Shown in pieces: positions 23,901 to 31,941 of a DNA stretch of 34,529 nucleotides. The position numbers were made by a program, and so were the translations under genes. How positions within the stretch are numbered: position 1 is the first letter of the stretch; every line of letters starts with the position of its first letter. The stretch comes from Chromatiales bacterium (GTDB lineage Bacteria > Pseudomonadota > Gammaproteobacteria > Granulosicoccales > Granulosicoccaceae), in contig JAHDHK010000015.1 in the NCBI GenBank assembly GCA_020631335.1, positions 4,691 through 39,219 on the forward strand, given 5' to 3'. A model generated the notes under the pieces. The model saw nothing but the letters and a program-made list of their open reading frames with translations, searched no databases and was not told the DNA's origin.

Positions 23901-24364
23901 TAATGGCATACAAAGATGAGTACGAAGTAGCCCGCCTTCATACATCGAAAGAATTTTCGCGCAAGCTCGATCAGCACTTTGATGAAGGGTATCAGCTCAA
24001 CTATCATCTTGCGCCCCCGGTGTTCTCTTTAGCCAAAGACGGGCGAGGGCGGCCGTTAAAAAGACAGTTCGGCCAGTGGATTTTCGTTGTTTTCAAAGCA
24101 CTGGCCGCACTTCGGTGGGTGCGCGGTACCGCATTAGATATGTTCGGCTACAGCAGTGAAAGAAGAAGTGAAAGGCAGTTGATTCAGTGGTACCGCAAAA
24201 TTTTGAGTTTGTGTGGAAGTCAATACGCCGAAAGTGCAAGAGAACAGTGGCTGCGTGTGCTAACAGAGCCAATGAACATCCGGGGGTATGGCCCGGTTAA
24301 AGAGGAGTCATTGTCGCGGCAGGTTGAGCTGGTTAATAAAATAGTTGGTGAATTGACTGATTGA
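20930..24364 (+). CDS. indolepyruvate:ferredoxin oxidoreductase, fused alpha and beta subunits
   Basis: A 1144-residue thiamine-diphosphate enzyme that oxidatively decarboxylates aryl pyruvates (from Trp, Phe, Tyr transamination) to acyl-CoA, reducing ferredoxin. The order is: N-terminal pyrimidine-binding part (FVSGYRGSPLGGVDLEL), central TPP domain (GIGCHFMASWM near 463, GGEGVNW), and a ferredoxin-like cluster motif (CEGCGDCSVESNCLSV near 643). The gamma-type domain follows (VAGVGGTGVITVSAILS near 729), then a C-terminal region with a Tyr/Phe-rich tail. Single-chain IorAB fusions of this length are common in Proteobacteria. Lrp is divergent upstream. A bidirectional hairpin follows the stop. 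Confidence 0.93.
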   Translation: MPVNKPEFSEQPVQICTDLQSVELSDRYDAGSGRVLMNGTQAIVRILLDQARRDRQSGLNTAGFVSGYRGSPLGGVDLELWREESRIHNANIEFLPAVNEDLAATAMLGSQQVESNRQKRFDGVFGLWYGKGPGVDRSGDALRHGNAYGSSSRGGVLVVAGDDHGCVSSSMPHQSDVAFMTWFMPTLNPADVSEYLQYGEYGYALSRFSGMWVGFKAISETVESSSSFYLQQDRRFNSVDFRFPADGVHYRWPDLPGPQIEARMEHKINAVMAFAEANPIDRSIYANDDASFGIVTTGKAHLDTMEALRLLGVDNKRCCELGIDIYKVGMVWPLARADALRFVRGKREVLVVEEKRGIIESQFKEYFYDWPGDKPDLMVGKRDETGQPLVPWTGELGPRLLVPVIAQRLEKLFPGQGFLRRAGHIAGGQQAVIEIAGATRTPYFCSGCPHNTSTKVPEGSQALAGIGCHFMASWMNRETTSLIQMGGEGVNWAASSKFTDGSHIFQNLGEGTWYHSGSMAIRQAVASGVSMTYKILFNDAVAMTGGQPVDGPVSVVAIAQSVRAEGVDVIVVVSSEPGKYQAADFPQGVSVYPRSELDQVQRRLRAVKGVSVLIYEQPCATELRRKRKRGLAPTPDKIVMINELVCEGCGDCSVESNCLSVEPVDTEFGKKRRINQSACNKDYSCLNGFCPSFVTVTGKLKKPAAKAAGLNLPPLPEPLLPELTEPYDLLVAGVGGTGVITVSAILSMAAHLEGKGTSVLDFTGFAQKFGPVLSYVRLASAPDKLNQVRIDEHSANALIGCDIVVSSSAKASRCYQHGMKAVLNMAVMPTGDIVQHPDSDLHVDQRKHRIELAAGVKNIPSIDANQLSEKFLGDVVYANMLMLGFAWQGGLVPIGKAAIYRAIELNGVKTEQNRMAFELGCTLREFPDWGAASTITTDDSLDAIIQRRYEYLVDYQSKRYAAGFKSAIDDFRRSVNDDALVESAAKSLFKLMAYKDEYEVARLHTSKEFSRKLDQHFDEGYQLNYHLAPPVFSLAKDGRGRPLKRQFGQWIFVVFKALAALRWVRGTALDMFGYSSERRSERQLIQWYRKILSLCGSQYAESAREQWLRVLTEPMNIRGYGPVKEESLSRQVELVNKIVGELTD

Positions 24365-24369
24365 GGTGT

Positions 24370-24403
24370 GAAAAAAAAGGTTATCACCCGGTGAGGTGAT
24401 TTT
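24370..24403. terminator. bidirectional terminator between IOR and the aldolase gene
   Basis: Stem atcacc (24383-24388) / ggtgat (24395-24400) with a 6-nt loop. On the plus strand it is followed by a short T-run; on the minus strand, by aacc and eight T (24378-24371). It overlaps the aldolase stop codon and serves the two convergent genes. Confidence 0.72.
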
Positions 24404-25025
24404 GATATGCAGTAATAAATGTATTTGTATTGAGGGTGATTTGCTCTTCAGACAAACCGGGCTTGTACAGAGCGGATCCGATACCGAATCCGTTTGCACC
24501 GGCGGCCAGGTAGTCTGACATGTTGTCCGGGTTTATTCCTCCGACAGGTAACAAAGTCGTGCGTGGCGGGAGTACAGCGCGCATTGCTTTAACAGCCTGA
24601 GGGGTTATCAATTCAGCTGGAAACACCTTGAGTGCTGATGCGCCGGCTTCCAGTGCATTAAATGCTTCTGTAGGTGTGGCAATGCCGGGGCAGTAGATAA
24701 CGCTTTGGTCGTTGCAAACGGCAGCTACCCCGGTTGAAAAGTTGGGTGCGATAATAAGCTCTCCGCCGGCGTTGATGACATCTTTCGTTTGCTGGCCAGT
24801 GAGTACCGTGCCGGCACCGATAACGGCCCTGTCACCAAAAGCACGACGCAGTTTCTCGATTGACTCGAACGGTCCGGGGGAATTCAGTGGTACCTCGATC
24901 AGTGTGAATCCGGCCTCCACAAGTTGTTCTGCAACACTTAGACATTCCTGCGGGGTAATGCCGCGTAGTATCGCTACCAGTGGGAGCTGCCTGAACGCGT
25001 CTTCCCATTTTTGCTCCAGTGTCAT
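24384..25025 (-). CDS. dgoA: 2-dehydro-3-deoxy-6-phosphogalactonate aldolase (DgoA type)
   Basis: 213-residue class I aldolase of the KDPG/KDPGal family, giving pyruvate plus glyceraldehyde-3-phosphate. [20 protein letters not shown] (the NSP form typical of DgoA rather than Eda), IGAGTVL, and [10 protein letters not shown] with the Schiff-base lysine are all visible; PVGGINPDN binds phosphate. ATG 25025 is chosen because gggag precedes it by 6 bases; an in-frame start at 25100 has nothing comparable. It follows the LacI gene on the same strand. DgoA and Eda are close enough that KDPG activity cannot be excluded. Confidence 0.9.
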   Translation of the reverse strand: MTLEQKWEDAFRQLPLVAILRGITPQECLSVAEQLVEAGFTLIEVPLNSPGPFESIEKLRRAFGDRAVIGAGTVLTGQQTKDVINAGGELIIAPNFSTGVAAVCNDQSVIYCPGIATPTEAFNALEAGASALKVFPAELITPQAVKAMRAVLPPRTTLLPVGGINPDNMSDYLAAGANGFGIGSALYKPGLSEEQITLNTNTFITAYQNHLTG

Positions 25026-25151
25026 TAGCTGCTCCCGGCTGGTGAGGGGTATTGATTGCAGGTACACCGTGTTAATCCGCCTGCAGGCACAGTGTATCAA
25101 CAGACGGGCTTTGTGGTTAACCGTTGGTTAATCCGGCAGTTGTCTTGCGCA

Positions 25152-26174
25152 TTAACGCTTCTTCGGGCCGGTAGATTCACCGATAATCAGATTAGCTTCG
25201 AGCAAGCGGTTAGGCAGTGGTGCGGACGGGTTGTCGATGATGGCAAGCAGCATTTCGGCTGCCAGTGTGCCTGCCTCTCTGACGGAAGAGCGAGTGGCAG
25301 TGAACTGCGGTATGTCACCGCTATTGTGAAAGTAGGACAATTCGTCATCGTGAATGATGACTGATATGTCGCTGCCCATGTTCAGACCGGCACTGTGTAT
25401 TGCTCTTCTAACGCCGAGTGCCCCCATGTAGGATGACACCAGAAAAGCAGTGGGATACTTTGTGAGACCAAGGAGTGCCGAAGCGGCCAGATAACCGTTT
25501 TCTTCTGTCAGATCGCCCTCAAACAGTAGTTGACGATTCAGTGGAATATTGGCCAGTTGCAATGCATCTTCGTAACCGATGCGTCGACGTGAAGCGAAGG
25601 TCATGGTTTCCTCGCCATTGATCAGCGCGATATCCCGGTGACCTAAATCAGTGAGTAGTTTGGTGGCCTGAAAAAAAGCTCTGCGGTTATTGATATCTAT
25701 CCATGCATATTCACTGGTATTGGCGGTGTCGCGACCGTGGATAACAAAGGGTAGCCGCAATTCCTGTAACAGGCTGATCCGCGGGTCATCTATGCGTGGC
25801 CCGTGAACAATGATGCCGTCGACGGATTGTCGTGATGCAATTTGCCGGTAGACTGAGTCTTCGGTGCCGGTGGCAGCCATGGTCAGTAACAGCTCATAGC
25901 CATGTTTCGAGTACGTTCTGCTGGCACCTGCAATAAACTCTGCAAAGATCGGGTTGAGCACTTCGGTTGAGTTCATCGGGATAACATGACCGATCGCCCG
26001 CGCACGTCCGGTGGCGAGTCCGGTTGCCCGGGCATTCGGTCGGTAATTGAACTTGATGGCCGCGCTTTTTACGCGCTCGCGTGTTTGCTCGCTAACTTCA
26101 GGGTAGTTGTTTAACGCCCGGCTGACTGTGGTTTGCGACAGTCCGAGTTGCTGTGAAAGCTGTTTGAGGTTCAT
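25152..26174 (-). CDS. LacI-family regulator of the agl / aldolase locus
   Basis: 340 residues from ATG 26174. The N-terminal LacI helix-turn-helix is complete (MNLKQLSQQLGLSQTTVSRA, then LNNYPEVSEQTRERV), followed by the hinge helix region (NARATGLATGRARAIGHVIP) and a periplasmic-binding-protein-like sugar domain. Starting at 26240 would add 22 residues before the DNA-binding domain, so it is rejected. It is divergent from aglE and upstream of dgoA. A palindrome in its own leader and one at the aglE transcript start suggest it represses both sides. Confidence 0.92.
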   Translation of the reverse strand: MNLKQLSQQLGLSQTTVSRALNNYPEVSEQTRERVKSAAIKFNYRPNARATGLATGRARAIGHVIPMNSTEVLNPIFAEFIAGASRTYSKHGYELLLTMAATGTEDSVYRQIASRQSVDGIIVHGPRIDDPRISLLQELRLPFVIHGRDTANTSEYAWIDINNRRAFFQATKLLTDLGHRDIALINGEETMTFASRRRIGYEDALQLANIPLNRQLLFEGDLTEENGYLAASALLGLTKYPTAFLVSSYMGALGVRRAIHSAGLNMGSDISVIIHDDELSYFHNSGDIPQFTATRSSVREAGTLAAEMLLAIIDNPSAPLPNRLLEANLIIGESTGPKKR

Positions 26175-26191
26175 TAGAGGCAAGCAACAAT

Positions 26192-26205
26192 TTAAAGCGC
26201 TTTGG
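26192..26205. promoter_or_regulatory. LacI-type operator 1, regulator leader
   Basis: ttaaagcgctttgg contains the perfect 10-bp palindrome aaagcgcttt (26194-26203), the half-site style of LacI-family proteins. It lies 18 bp before the regulator ATG and just after a possible minus-strand promoter (ttggca 26240-26235, weak -10 26217-26212). Autoregulation is likely. Confidence 0.65.
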
Positions 26206-26288
26206 TTAATTAGCTTAATCTGTGCCGGTGACTGTGCCAACAGAAAAATACCATTAGCGACGCATACTCTAGTTTGCTATTGCTGGCG

Positions 26289-26317
26289 TTGACAGGTGTC
26301 TGTGGGTGGTGAATACT
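26289..26317 (+). promoter_or_regulatory. promoter of aglE
   Basis: A perfect -35 ttgaca (26289-26294), exactly 17 bp of spacer, and -10 aatact (26312-26317, 4 of 6). The transcript would start near 26324, at the edge of the second palindrome. Confidence 0.65.
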
Positions 26318-26324
26318 CCCCCTT

Positions 26325-26338
26325 CCAAGGCGCTTTGG
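26325..26338. promoter_or_regulatory. LacI-type operator 2, aglE start site
   Basis: ccaaggcgctttgg is palindromic at 6 of 7 base pairs and on the reverse strand shares ccaaagcgc with operator 1. It sits at about +1 to +15 of the aglE promoter, a normal roadblock position for a LacI-type repressor. Confidence 0.68.
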
Positions 26339-26366
26339 CGCCCATTCACGCTCCGGAGACAGCATA

Positions 26367-27701
26367 ATGAAACTCAACCTAGGATCAGCAGCCAGCCTGT
26401 TCGCTGCTGCAGCCCTGTTCGCGGGCCCGTCGCTCGCCGATGTTTGTGAAACCCCCTCTGCACTTGGCGACCTTGGCAGCTTTGAAGGTGAAGTGATCAC
26501 CATCATGGGTTCAATGGAGGGCAAAGACGAGGAAATGCTCACCAATACGGTCAGCTGCTTTGAAAAAGCAACCGGTGCTGTCGTCAAATATTCTGGTTCC
26601 CGTGATTTTGCCGCGCTGATCGTGGCAGATTTGCGATCGAACAACGCGCCGAATATCGCTATTTTTCCACAGCCCGGCCTGGCCGGCGATATGGCAAAAG
26701 AGGGGCATCTGGTGCCATTAGGGCAGGAATCTGCTGACTGGATGGCTGAAAACTATGGTGCCGGTCCTTCATGGGTAGCATTGGGCACTTACGCCGATGC
26801 AGATGGCAAAGAAGACTTTTATGGCTTTGCCTACAAAATGGATCTGAAGTCGCTGGTCTGGTATTCACCTGAGCAGTTTGAAGACAACGGTTATGAAATA
26901 CCCTCTACCATGGAAGGGCTGATCGCTCTGTCCGATCAAATGGTGGAAGACGGCAATACGCCCTGGTGCATCGGTGTAGAGTCCGGTAACGCAACGGGCT
27001 GGACAGCGACTGACTGGATGGAAGATCTGATGCTCAGAACGACCACACCTGAGAACTATGATCGCTGGGTATCCAACGACCTGCCGTTCAACAGCCCAGA
27101 AGTGCTGAACGCTATGGAAGTGTACGGGCAGTTCTCGCGCAATGACGACTACGTTGCCGGTGGTGCATCTTCAGTAGCAACCACCTTCTTCGGAGATGCG
27201 CCAAAGGGTCTGTTCTCAAGCCCTGCGTCATGCATGATGCATCGTCAGGCATCGTTCATTCCTGCTTTCTTCCCAAACAAAGGCGAAGAAGTGGCCAACG
27301 GCGAAGCGGACTTCTTCTACTTCCCTCCTTACGAAGCTGCAGATCTCGGCAACCCGGTTCTGGGTGCAGGTACGCTTTGGACCATGACTAAAGACAGCCC
27401 TGCAACCCGTGCTTTCTTTGAGTTCATGAAAGAAGCCTCTGCGCACGAAGCCTGGATGTCTCAGGGAACATTCCTGACCGCTCACAAAGGAGCTGATCTC
27501 AACGCTTATGCAACTCCTGCGCTGCGTAAGCAGGGTGAAATTCTCTCTAATGCAACGACTTTCCGCTTTGATGCTTCCGATCTGATGCCAGGTGCAATCG
27601 GTGCGGGTGCGTTCTGGTCAGAGATGACAGCATTTGCCAATGGTCAGGATGCTAAAACCACTGCTGACAACATACAGGCAGCGTGGGACGCCATTAAGTA
27701 A
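26367..27701 (+). CDS. aglE: alpha-glucoside ABC transporter substrate-binding protein AglE
   Basis: A 444-residue periplasmic sugar-binding protein (family 1 extracellular). The signal peptide (KLNLGSAASL to SLAD) is cleaved near residue 24. Typical segments are EGEVITIMGSMEGKDEE, APNIAIFPQPG, GFAYKMDLKSLVWYSP and the Trp-rich TGWTATDWMEDL. The ATG follows ggaga at good spacing. It is first in aglEFGAK, the gene order known in Sinorhizobium for alpha-glucosides (trehalose, maltose, sucrose). A hairpin terminator follows, as often seen where the binding protein is made in excess. Confidence 0.9.
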   Translation: MKLNLGSAASLFAAAALFAGPSLADVCETPSALGDLGSFEGEVITIMGSMEGKDEEMLTNTVSCFEKATGAVVKYSGSRDFAALIVADLRSNNAPNIAIFPQPGLAGDMAKEGHLVPLGQESADWMAENYGAGPSWVALGTYADADGKEDFYGFAYKMDLKSLVWYSPEQFEDNGYEIPSTMEGLIALSDQMVEDGNTPWCIGVESGNATGWTATDWMEDLMLRTTTPENYDRWVSNDLPFNSPEVLNAMEVYGQFSRNDDYVAGGASSVATTFFGDAPKGLFSSPASCMMHRQASFIPAFFPNKGEEVANGEADFFYFPPYEAADLGNPVLGAGTLWTMTKDSPATRAFFEFMKEASAHEAWMSQGTFLTAHKGADLNAYATPALRKQGEILSNATTFRFDASDLMPGAIGAGAFWSEMTAFANGQDAKTTADNIQAAWDAIK

Positions 27702-27760
27702 TCTGACTGTTAAAGGGGGCCGTAAAGTCACCTTTAACATCGTGTAGTAGTCCGCAGTAC

Positions 27761-27794
27761 AGGGCTCTTGCCAGTGCAAGAGCCCTTGCTGTTT
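27761..27794 (+). terminator. attenuator/terminator between aglE and aglF
   Basis: A perfect 10-bp stem agggctcttg (27761-27770) / caagagccct (27777-27786) with loop ccagtg is followed by tgctgtttt. It likely lets partial readthrough set the permease genes below aglE. Confidence 0.78.
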
Positions 27795-27895
27795 TGAATG
27801 GGTGCCCATGACAGGCATGCCTTACCCATTACTTGATGCCGGCGGTGCCTGCGACGGGGTCTATTGAGACTCTACGACGCATACCCCGGTCCACT

Positions 27896-29161
27896 ATGGA
27901 TATTGATATGGGTTCAATCAGGCCAATCATTGCCAGTAATGGTCTGGCCATCGCGCTCACCATTATATTTGTACTCCCGATAACGGGGGTGGTGGCTTAC
28001 GTAGCGACATCGCCGCTGGACGGCATGATGGTGCAGTTCGGCAACTGGCTGCATGAAACCTATGACTGGTCATTTTCGACTTTCGATACGCAGGAGCGAT
28101 TTGCCAAAATTGGTTTTGCCATTCGCTCTATTTTTATTGCAGTCGGTCTGTCGTTTTTATATTTCTGGCTGACCAACTGGCTGAACCAGGGGCTCGCGCG
28201 AGTCTCTTCCAAAGGTTCGTGGGGTCGGGAGTCATACATCATTGAGGCCATTCAGCCGTGGATTTTTGTCGGTCCGGCGCTGGTGTTATTGCTGCTGTTT
28301 CTTTTTATTCCTGCTTTCTCGACGCTGAGTTTGTCTTTTCAGGAGGCAGACGGTACTCGAACAGTCCGAAACTATGCGTTCCTCTGGGATCAGTCCGCGC
28401 TCGGGTATGTGCAGTTTAGATACGCCATGCGCAATAGCTTGATGTGGCTGGTGCTGGTGCCGACAGTGTGTATCTCTCTGGGGCTGCTGATCGCTGTGCT
28501 GGCCGACTCGGTGCGCTGGGGAATCGTTGCAAAGACCCTGATCTTCGTGCCGATGGCTATCTCATTTGTCGGAGCGGCAGTGATATGGCGCAACATATTT
28601 GCCGGTGGTGGTATTCAACCGCAGGAGGCAATTAACGGGCTCACTCCTTCCTACCAGATCGGTTTATTGAAGGCGCTGCTTGGCCATACAGCGGCCTATA
28701 ACGAACCACTGTACAGTCTGAAGTTCTGGGGTAATTTCTTTTTAATGTGGATTCTGGTGTGGGTACAGACCGGTTTTGCGATGGTCATTTTTTCTGCAGC
28801 GCTTCGCGGTGTCCCTGAAGACACTATTGAAGCGGCCAAAATAGATGGTGCTAATCCTTTCCAGATGTTTTTTCGCATTAAACTGCCGCAGATCTACTCC
28901 ACCGTAGTGGTGGTGTGGACGACGCTTGTGATACTCGTGTTGAAAATGTTCGATATTCCCTATGCGCTATCGGCCAACGATGATGACAAACTGCTGCTTG
29001 CCACGATGATGGAAAACGCCCGCAACAACTGGTCGGTAGGGGGAGATAACGTTGAGAATCTGTTTGCTGCGATTGCCGTTATGCTGATGGTGACGGTCAT
29101 CCCTAATATGATCTACAACGCCCGTCGTATCAGGCGTGAACAGAAAGAGTTGGGACACTGA
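27896..29161 (+). CDS. aglF: alpha-glucoside ABC transporter permease AglF
   Basis: A MalF-like inner-membrane permease (about 421 residues from ATG 27896). The N-terminal helix (RPIIASNGLAIALTIIFVLP) and a second near GFAIRSIFIAVGLSF lead into the typical transmembrane core (PWIFVGPALVLLLLFLFIPA). The EAA loop EAAKIDGANPFQMFFRIKLP is clear. Upstream in-frame codons to 27833 give a hydrophilic extension without a better ribosome site; ATG 27908 is also possible. It pairs with aglG. Confidence 0.9.
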   Translation: MDIDMGSIRPIIASNGLAIALTIIFVLPITGVVAYVATSPLDGMMVQFGNWLHETYDWSFSTFDTQERFAKIGFAIRSIFIAVGLSFLYFWLTNWLNQGLARVSSKGSWGRESYIIEAIQPWIFVGPALVLLLLFLFIPAFSTLSLSFQEADGTRTVRNYAFLWDQSALGYVQFRYAMRNSLMWLVLVPTVCISLGLLIAVLADSVRWGIVAKTLIFVPMAISFVGAAVIWRNIFAGGGIQPQEAINGLTPSYQIGLLKALLGHTAAYNEPLYSLKFWGNFFLMWILVWVQTGFAMVIFSAALRGVPEDTIEAAKIDGANPFQMFFRIKLPQIYSTVVVVWTTLVILVLKMFDIPYALSANDDDKLLLATMMENARNNWSVGGDNVENLFAAIAVMLMVTVIPNMIYNARRIRREQKELGH

Positions 29162-29162
29162 T

Positions 29163-30386
29163 ATGTCACGCACACTGAAACACGTTGTCCTGCTGCTGAT
29201 TGTTGTGATCTGGGTACTGCCGTTTATCGCGCTGGTCACCACCTCACTGCGCTCGGAAACTGCCTCTAAAACGTCCGGTTTCTGGACTGCGTTTACACCT
29301 ACCGAGCTCGGTCACCGGTTTGGTACGCACGACAAAGGGGGGATTGAGCCGTTTGTCACGATGAGCGGAAATATTTTTGAGCGCCTCAATAAAGAGCGTG
29401 AAACGTTTAAAGTCTCGGGTGATGTTCAGTCGATATTGTTTAAAGGGCGTGTACCGGACCCTGACAAAGAAGGTAAAACCAAGCTGATCAAACAACTGAT
29501 CTTTGCAGGTGAAGTAATGGATGTGCGCGGTGGTGAGTTTGTGTTTCAGTCTAACGGAGACTTCACCTGGACCTTTCCGGAGGCAGCTGCGCCGAAACCG
29601 AAAAATCTTGATGCGTTTATAAACCAGAATCCGGTGTTCGGCACGGATGCATACATTGAAGTGCTGTTTGAAAACAAGAACGTCCCCAATGCGTTGATCT
29701 CTTCGTTCATTGTGACAATACCGGCGACGATTATCCCGATAACCATTGCCGCTTTTGCTGCGTATGCGTTTGCGTGGATGAGCTTCCCCGGGCGGGACTG
29801 GCTATTTGTGATAGTGGTATCGTTGATGGTGGTGCCGACACAGCTGGCGTTTCTGCCGGTGTTGCAGGGCTTCAGTGGAATTGCATCATGGGCCACATCT
29901 CTGAATGCCTGGATGACCGATTGTGAGGTGACTAAAACCTGCCAGGTTGCCTCTAAAACCTTTGCGTCACTCTGGGTAACACATACGGCTTTCGGACTGC
30001 CGCTGGCAATCTATCTGTTGCGCAACTACATCGTCGGATTGCCGAAAGAGTTACTTGAAAGTGCACGGATAGACGGCGCAAATCATCTGCAGATTTTTAC
30101 CCGTTTGATAATTCCGCTTTCGGTGCCGGCCCTCGCTTCTTTTAGTATTTTTCAATTTCTGTGGGTATGGAATGATCTGATTGTCGCGTTGTATATCGGA
30201 CCTGCGGATTCCGCTGATCTGGTTTTTCCGATCCGGTTGCAAAAGCAGCTGGGTACTTTTAAAGATCAGCTTCATTTGCTAAACGCATCGGCGGTTATCT
30301 CGATGATTGTGCCGGTGATCGTGTTCCTGTCGATGCAGCGCTATTTCATTCGCGGGCTTTTGGCCGGCTCGGTCAAAGGCGGTTAA
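29163..30386 (+). CDS. aglG: alpha-glucoside ABC transporter permease AglG
   Basis: A MalG-like permease, 407 residues from ATG 29163, one base after the aglF TGA; an in-frame start at 29136 would overlap aglF. The first helix (VVLLLIVVIWVLPFIALV) is followed by a long periplasmic insert of about 130 residues before the core begins (SSFIVTIPATIIPITIAAF). The EAA loop reads ESARIDGANHLQIFTRLIIP. The insert is longer than in E. coli MalG but fits Agl-type permeases. Confidence 0.9.
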   Translation: MSRTLKHVVLLLIVVIWVLPFIALVTTSLRSETASKTSGFWTAFTPTELGHRFGTHDKGGIEPFVTMSGNIFERLNKERETFKVSGDVQSILFKGRVPDPDKEGKTKLIKQLIFAGEVMDVRGGEFVFQSNGDFTWTFPEAAAPKPKNLDAFINQNPVFGTDAYIEVLFENKNVPNALISSFIVTIPATIIPITIAAFAAYAFAWMSFPGRDWLFVIVVSLMVVPTQLAFLPVLQGFSGIASWATSLNAWMTDCEVTKTCQVASKTFASLWVTHTAFGLPLAIYLLRNYIVGLPKELLESARIDGANHLQIFTRLIIPLSVPALASFSIFQFLWVWNDLIVALYIGPADSADLVFPIRLQKQLGTFKDQLHLLNASAVISMIVPVIVFLSMQRYFIRGLLAGSVKGG

Positions 30387-30390
30387 GTTT

Positions 30391-31941
30391 ATGAGTGATG
30401 ATCCACTGAAGTGGTGGGAAACAGCGGTCATTTATCAGATTTATCCGCGTTCCTATCAGGACTCAAATGATGATGGTATCGGTGATTTGCCGGGTATCAC
30501 TTCGCGACTTGAATACATTGCCGGTCTCGGTGTTGATGCAATCTGGATAAGCCCGTTTTTCAAAAGCCCGCAAAAAGATTTCGGTTATGACGTTGCAGAT
30601 TACTGCGATGTGAATCCCGAGTATGGAACGCTTGAAGACTTTGATGCATTGCTTGCGAAGGCCCATGATCTCGGCTTGAAAGTCATGGTGGATATTGTGC
30701 CTGCTCACTGTTCTGATCAGCATGAGTGGTTCGTTGAGAGTCGTCAGTCGCGTGATAACGAAAAGGCTGACTGGTTTCACTGGGTGGAGCCGCAGCCTGA
30801 TGGCAGTCCGCCGACTAACTGGCTGTCTTTTTTCGGTGGACCGGCATGGACATGGGAGCCGAGACGCCAGCAGTATTATCTGCACAACTTTTTAAGCAGT
30901 CAGCCGAATCTCAATCATGCGAATCCTGCGGTGATTGAAGCGTTGATGGACGTTGCTCGATTCTGGTTTGATCGAGGAGTGGACGGGTTCAGGCTCGATG
31001 CGGTACATACCATTAACGCAGACACAGCACCGTATAAAAATAATCTTGCTAATCCGGACTTTGTTCCCGGTCCGTTGCCGCAGCAACAACAGCCTTTTTT
31101 TCGTCAGCTACACGACAGTGCGCAATTGAATCAGCCGGCCATCCAGGTGTTTAGTGAGTCTTTTCGAGCGGTGGCGGATCAGTATGCTGATCGGTATTTG
31201 ATGGGAGAGCTGCACGGTGACGATCCGATAAAAGCAAGCCAGACCTTCACCGCGCCCGGGCGCCTGCATGCCACTTACAACTTTAATCTGCTGCAGTGGG
31301 ACGGTCTGGATGTTGACGGTCTGAAGGCCGCTATTACAAAAGCCATTGAGGCATTCAATAGTACCGGCAGGCTGAGTTTTGCGTTTTCCAATCACGATGT
31401 ACCGCGCAGTGCTACCAGGCAGCTGGCGGTGCTTGGCCTGCAGGAGCATCAGCAACAGGCACTGCAGTTGTTGTTGTTAAAACTAGAAACCTGTTTAATC
31501 GGCTCTGCCTGTATATATCAGGGTGAAGAGCTTGCGCTGCAGGATGTGCGTGATATACCGGTTGAGCTGATGCAGGACCCCTGGGGGGTAGAGTTTGCGC
31601 CGGTGTTTCTGGGCCGCGATACTTGTCGCACACCCATGGTGTGGCGAGGCGATATTTCCAACGGTGGTTTTTCCAGGGCCAACAGCACCTGGCTGCCTGT
31701 TGATCAACGCCATCTGAAGCGCGCAGCGCTCGATGAGGCGGAGCGCGCCGACTCTATATACAACGAGTTTGCTGCGTTTCTGAAGTGGCGCAAAGAGCAA
31801 CCCGCAATCATGAACGCTAATACGATAAGTGAAATAACCGGTGGTGAAAGAGAGATTGTGTTTGATCGACTATCGGCGCATCAGACACTGCGTTGTCGCT
31901 TTGACTTTGAATCGCTAACAGCCGCCTTCGAGGAAATATAA
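30391..31941 (+). CDS. aglA: GH13 alpha-glucosidase AglA
   Basis: A 516-residue glycoside hydrolase family 13 enzyme, cytoplasmic (no signal), hydrolysing imported alpha-glucosides. The (beta/alpha)8 motifs are in order: YQIYPRSYQDSNDDGIGDL at the start, region II GFRLDAVHT with nucleophile Asp203, region III MGELHGD with acid/base Glu273, and region IV FSNHDVPR with Asp336. Region I is a little unusual (VDIVPAHCSDQH). It overlaps no neighbour; aagg lies upstream of ATG 30391. The aglK ATG follows the stop at once. Confidence 0.92.
   Translation: MSDDPLKWWETAVIYQIYPRSYQDSNDDGIGDLPGITSRLEYIAGLGVDAIWISPFFKSPQKDFGYDVADYCDVNPEYGTLEDFDALLAKAHDLGLKVMVDIVPAHCSDQHEWFVESRQSRDNEKADWFHWVEPQPDGSPPTNWLSFFGGPAWTWEPRRQQYYLHNFLSSQPNLNHANPAVIEALMDVARFWFDRGVDGFRLDAVHTINADTAPYKNNLANPDFVPGPLPQQQQPFFRQLHDSAQLNQPAIQVFSESFRAVADQYADRYLMGELHGDDPIKASQTFTAPGRLHATYNFNLLQWDGLDVDGLKAAITKAIEAFNSTGRLSFAFSNHDVPRSATRQLAVLGLQEHQQQALQLLLLKLETCLIGSACIYQGEELALQDVRDIPVELMQDPWGVEFAPVFLGRDTCRTPMVWRGDISNGGFSRANSTWLPVDQRHLKRAALDEAERADSIYNEFAAFLKWRKEQPAIMNANTISEITGGEREIVFDRLSAHQTLRCRFDFESLTAAFEEI

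Noticed and set aside
26210-26644. 144-codon minus-strand frame over the agl promoter and aglE start
   Set aside because: Antisense of aglE and of the promoter/operators; no domain features.
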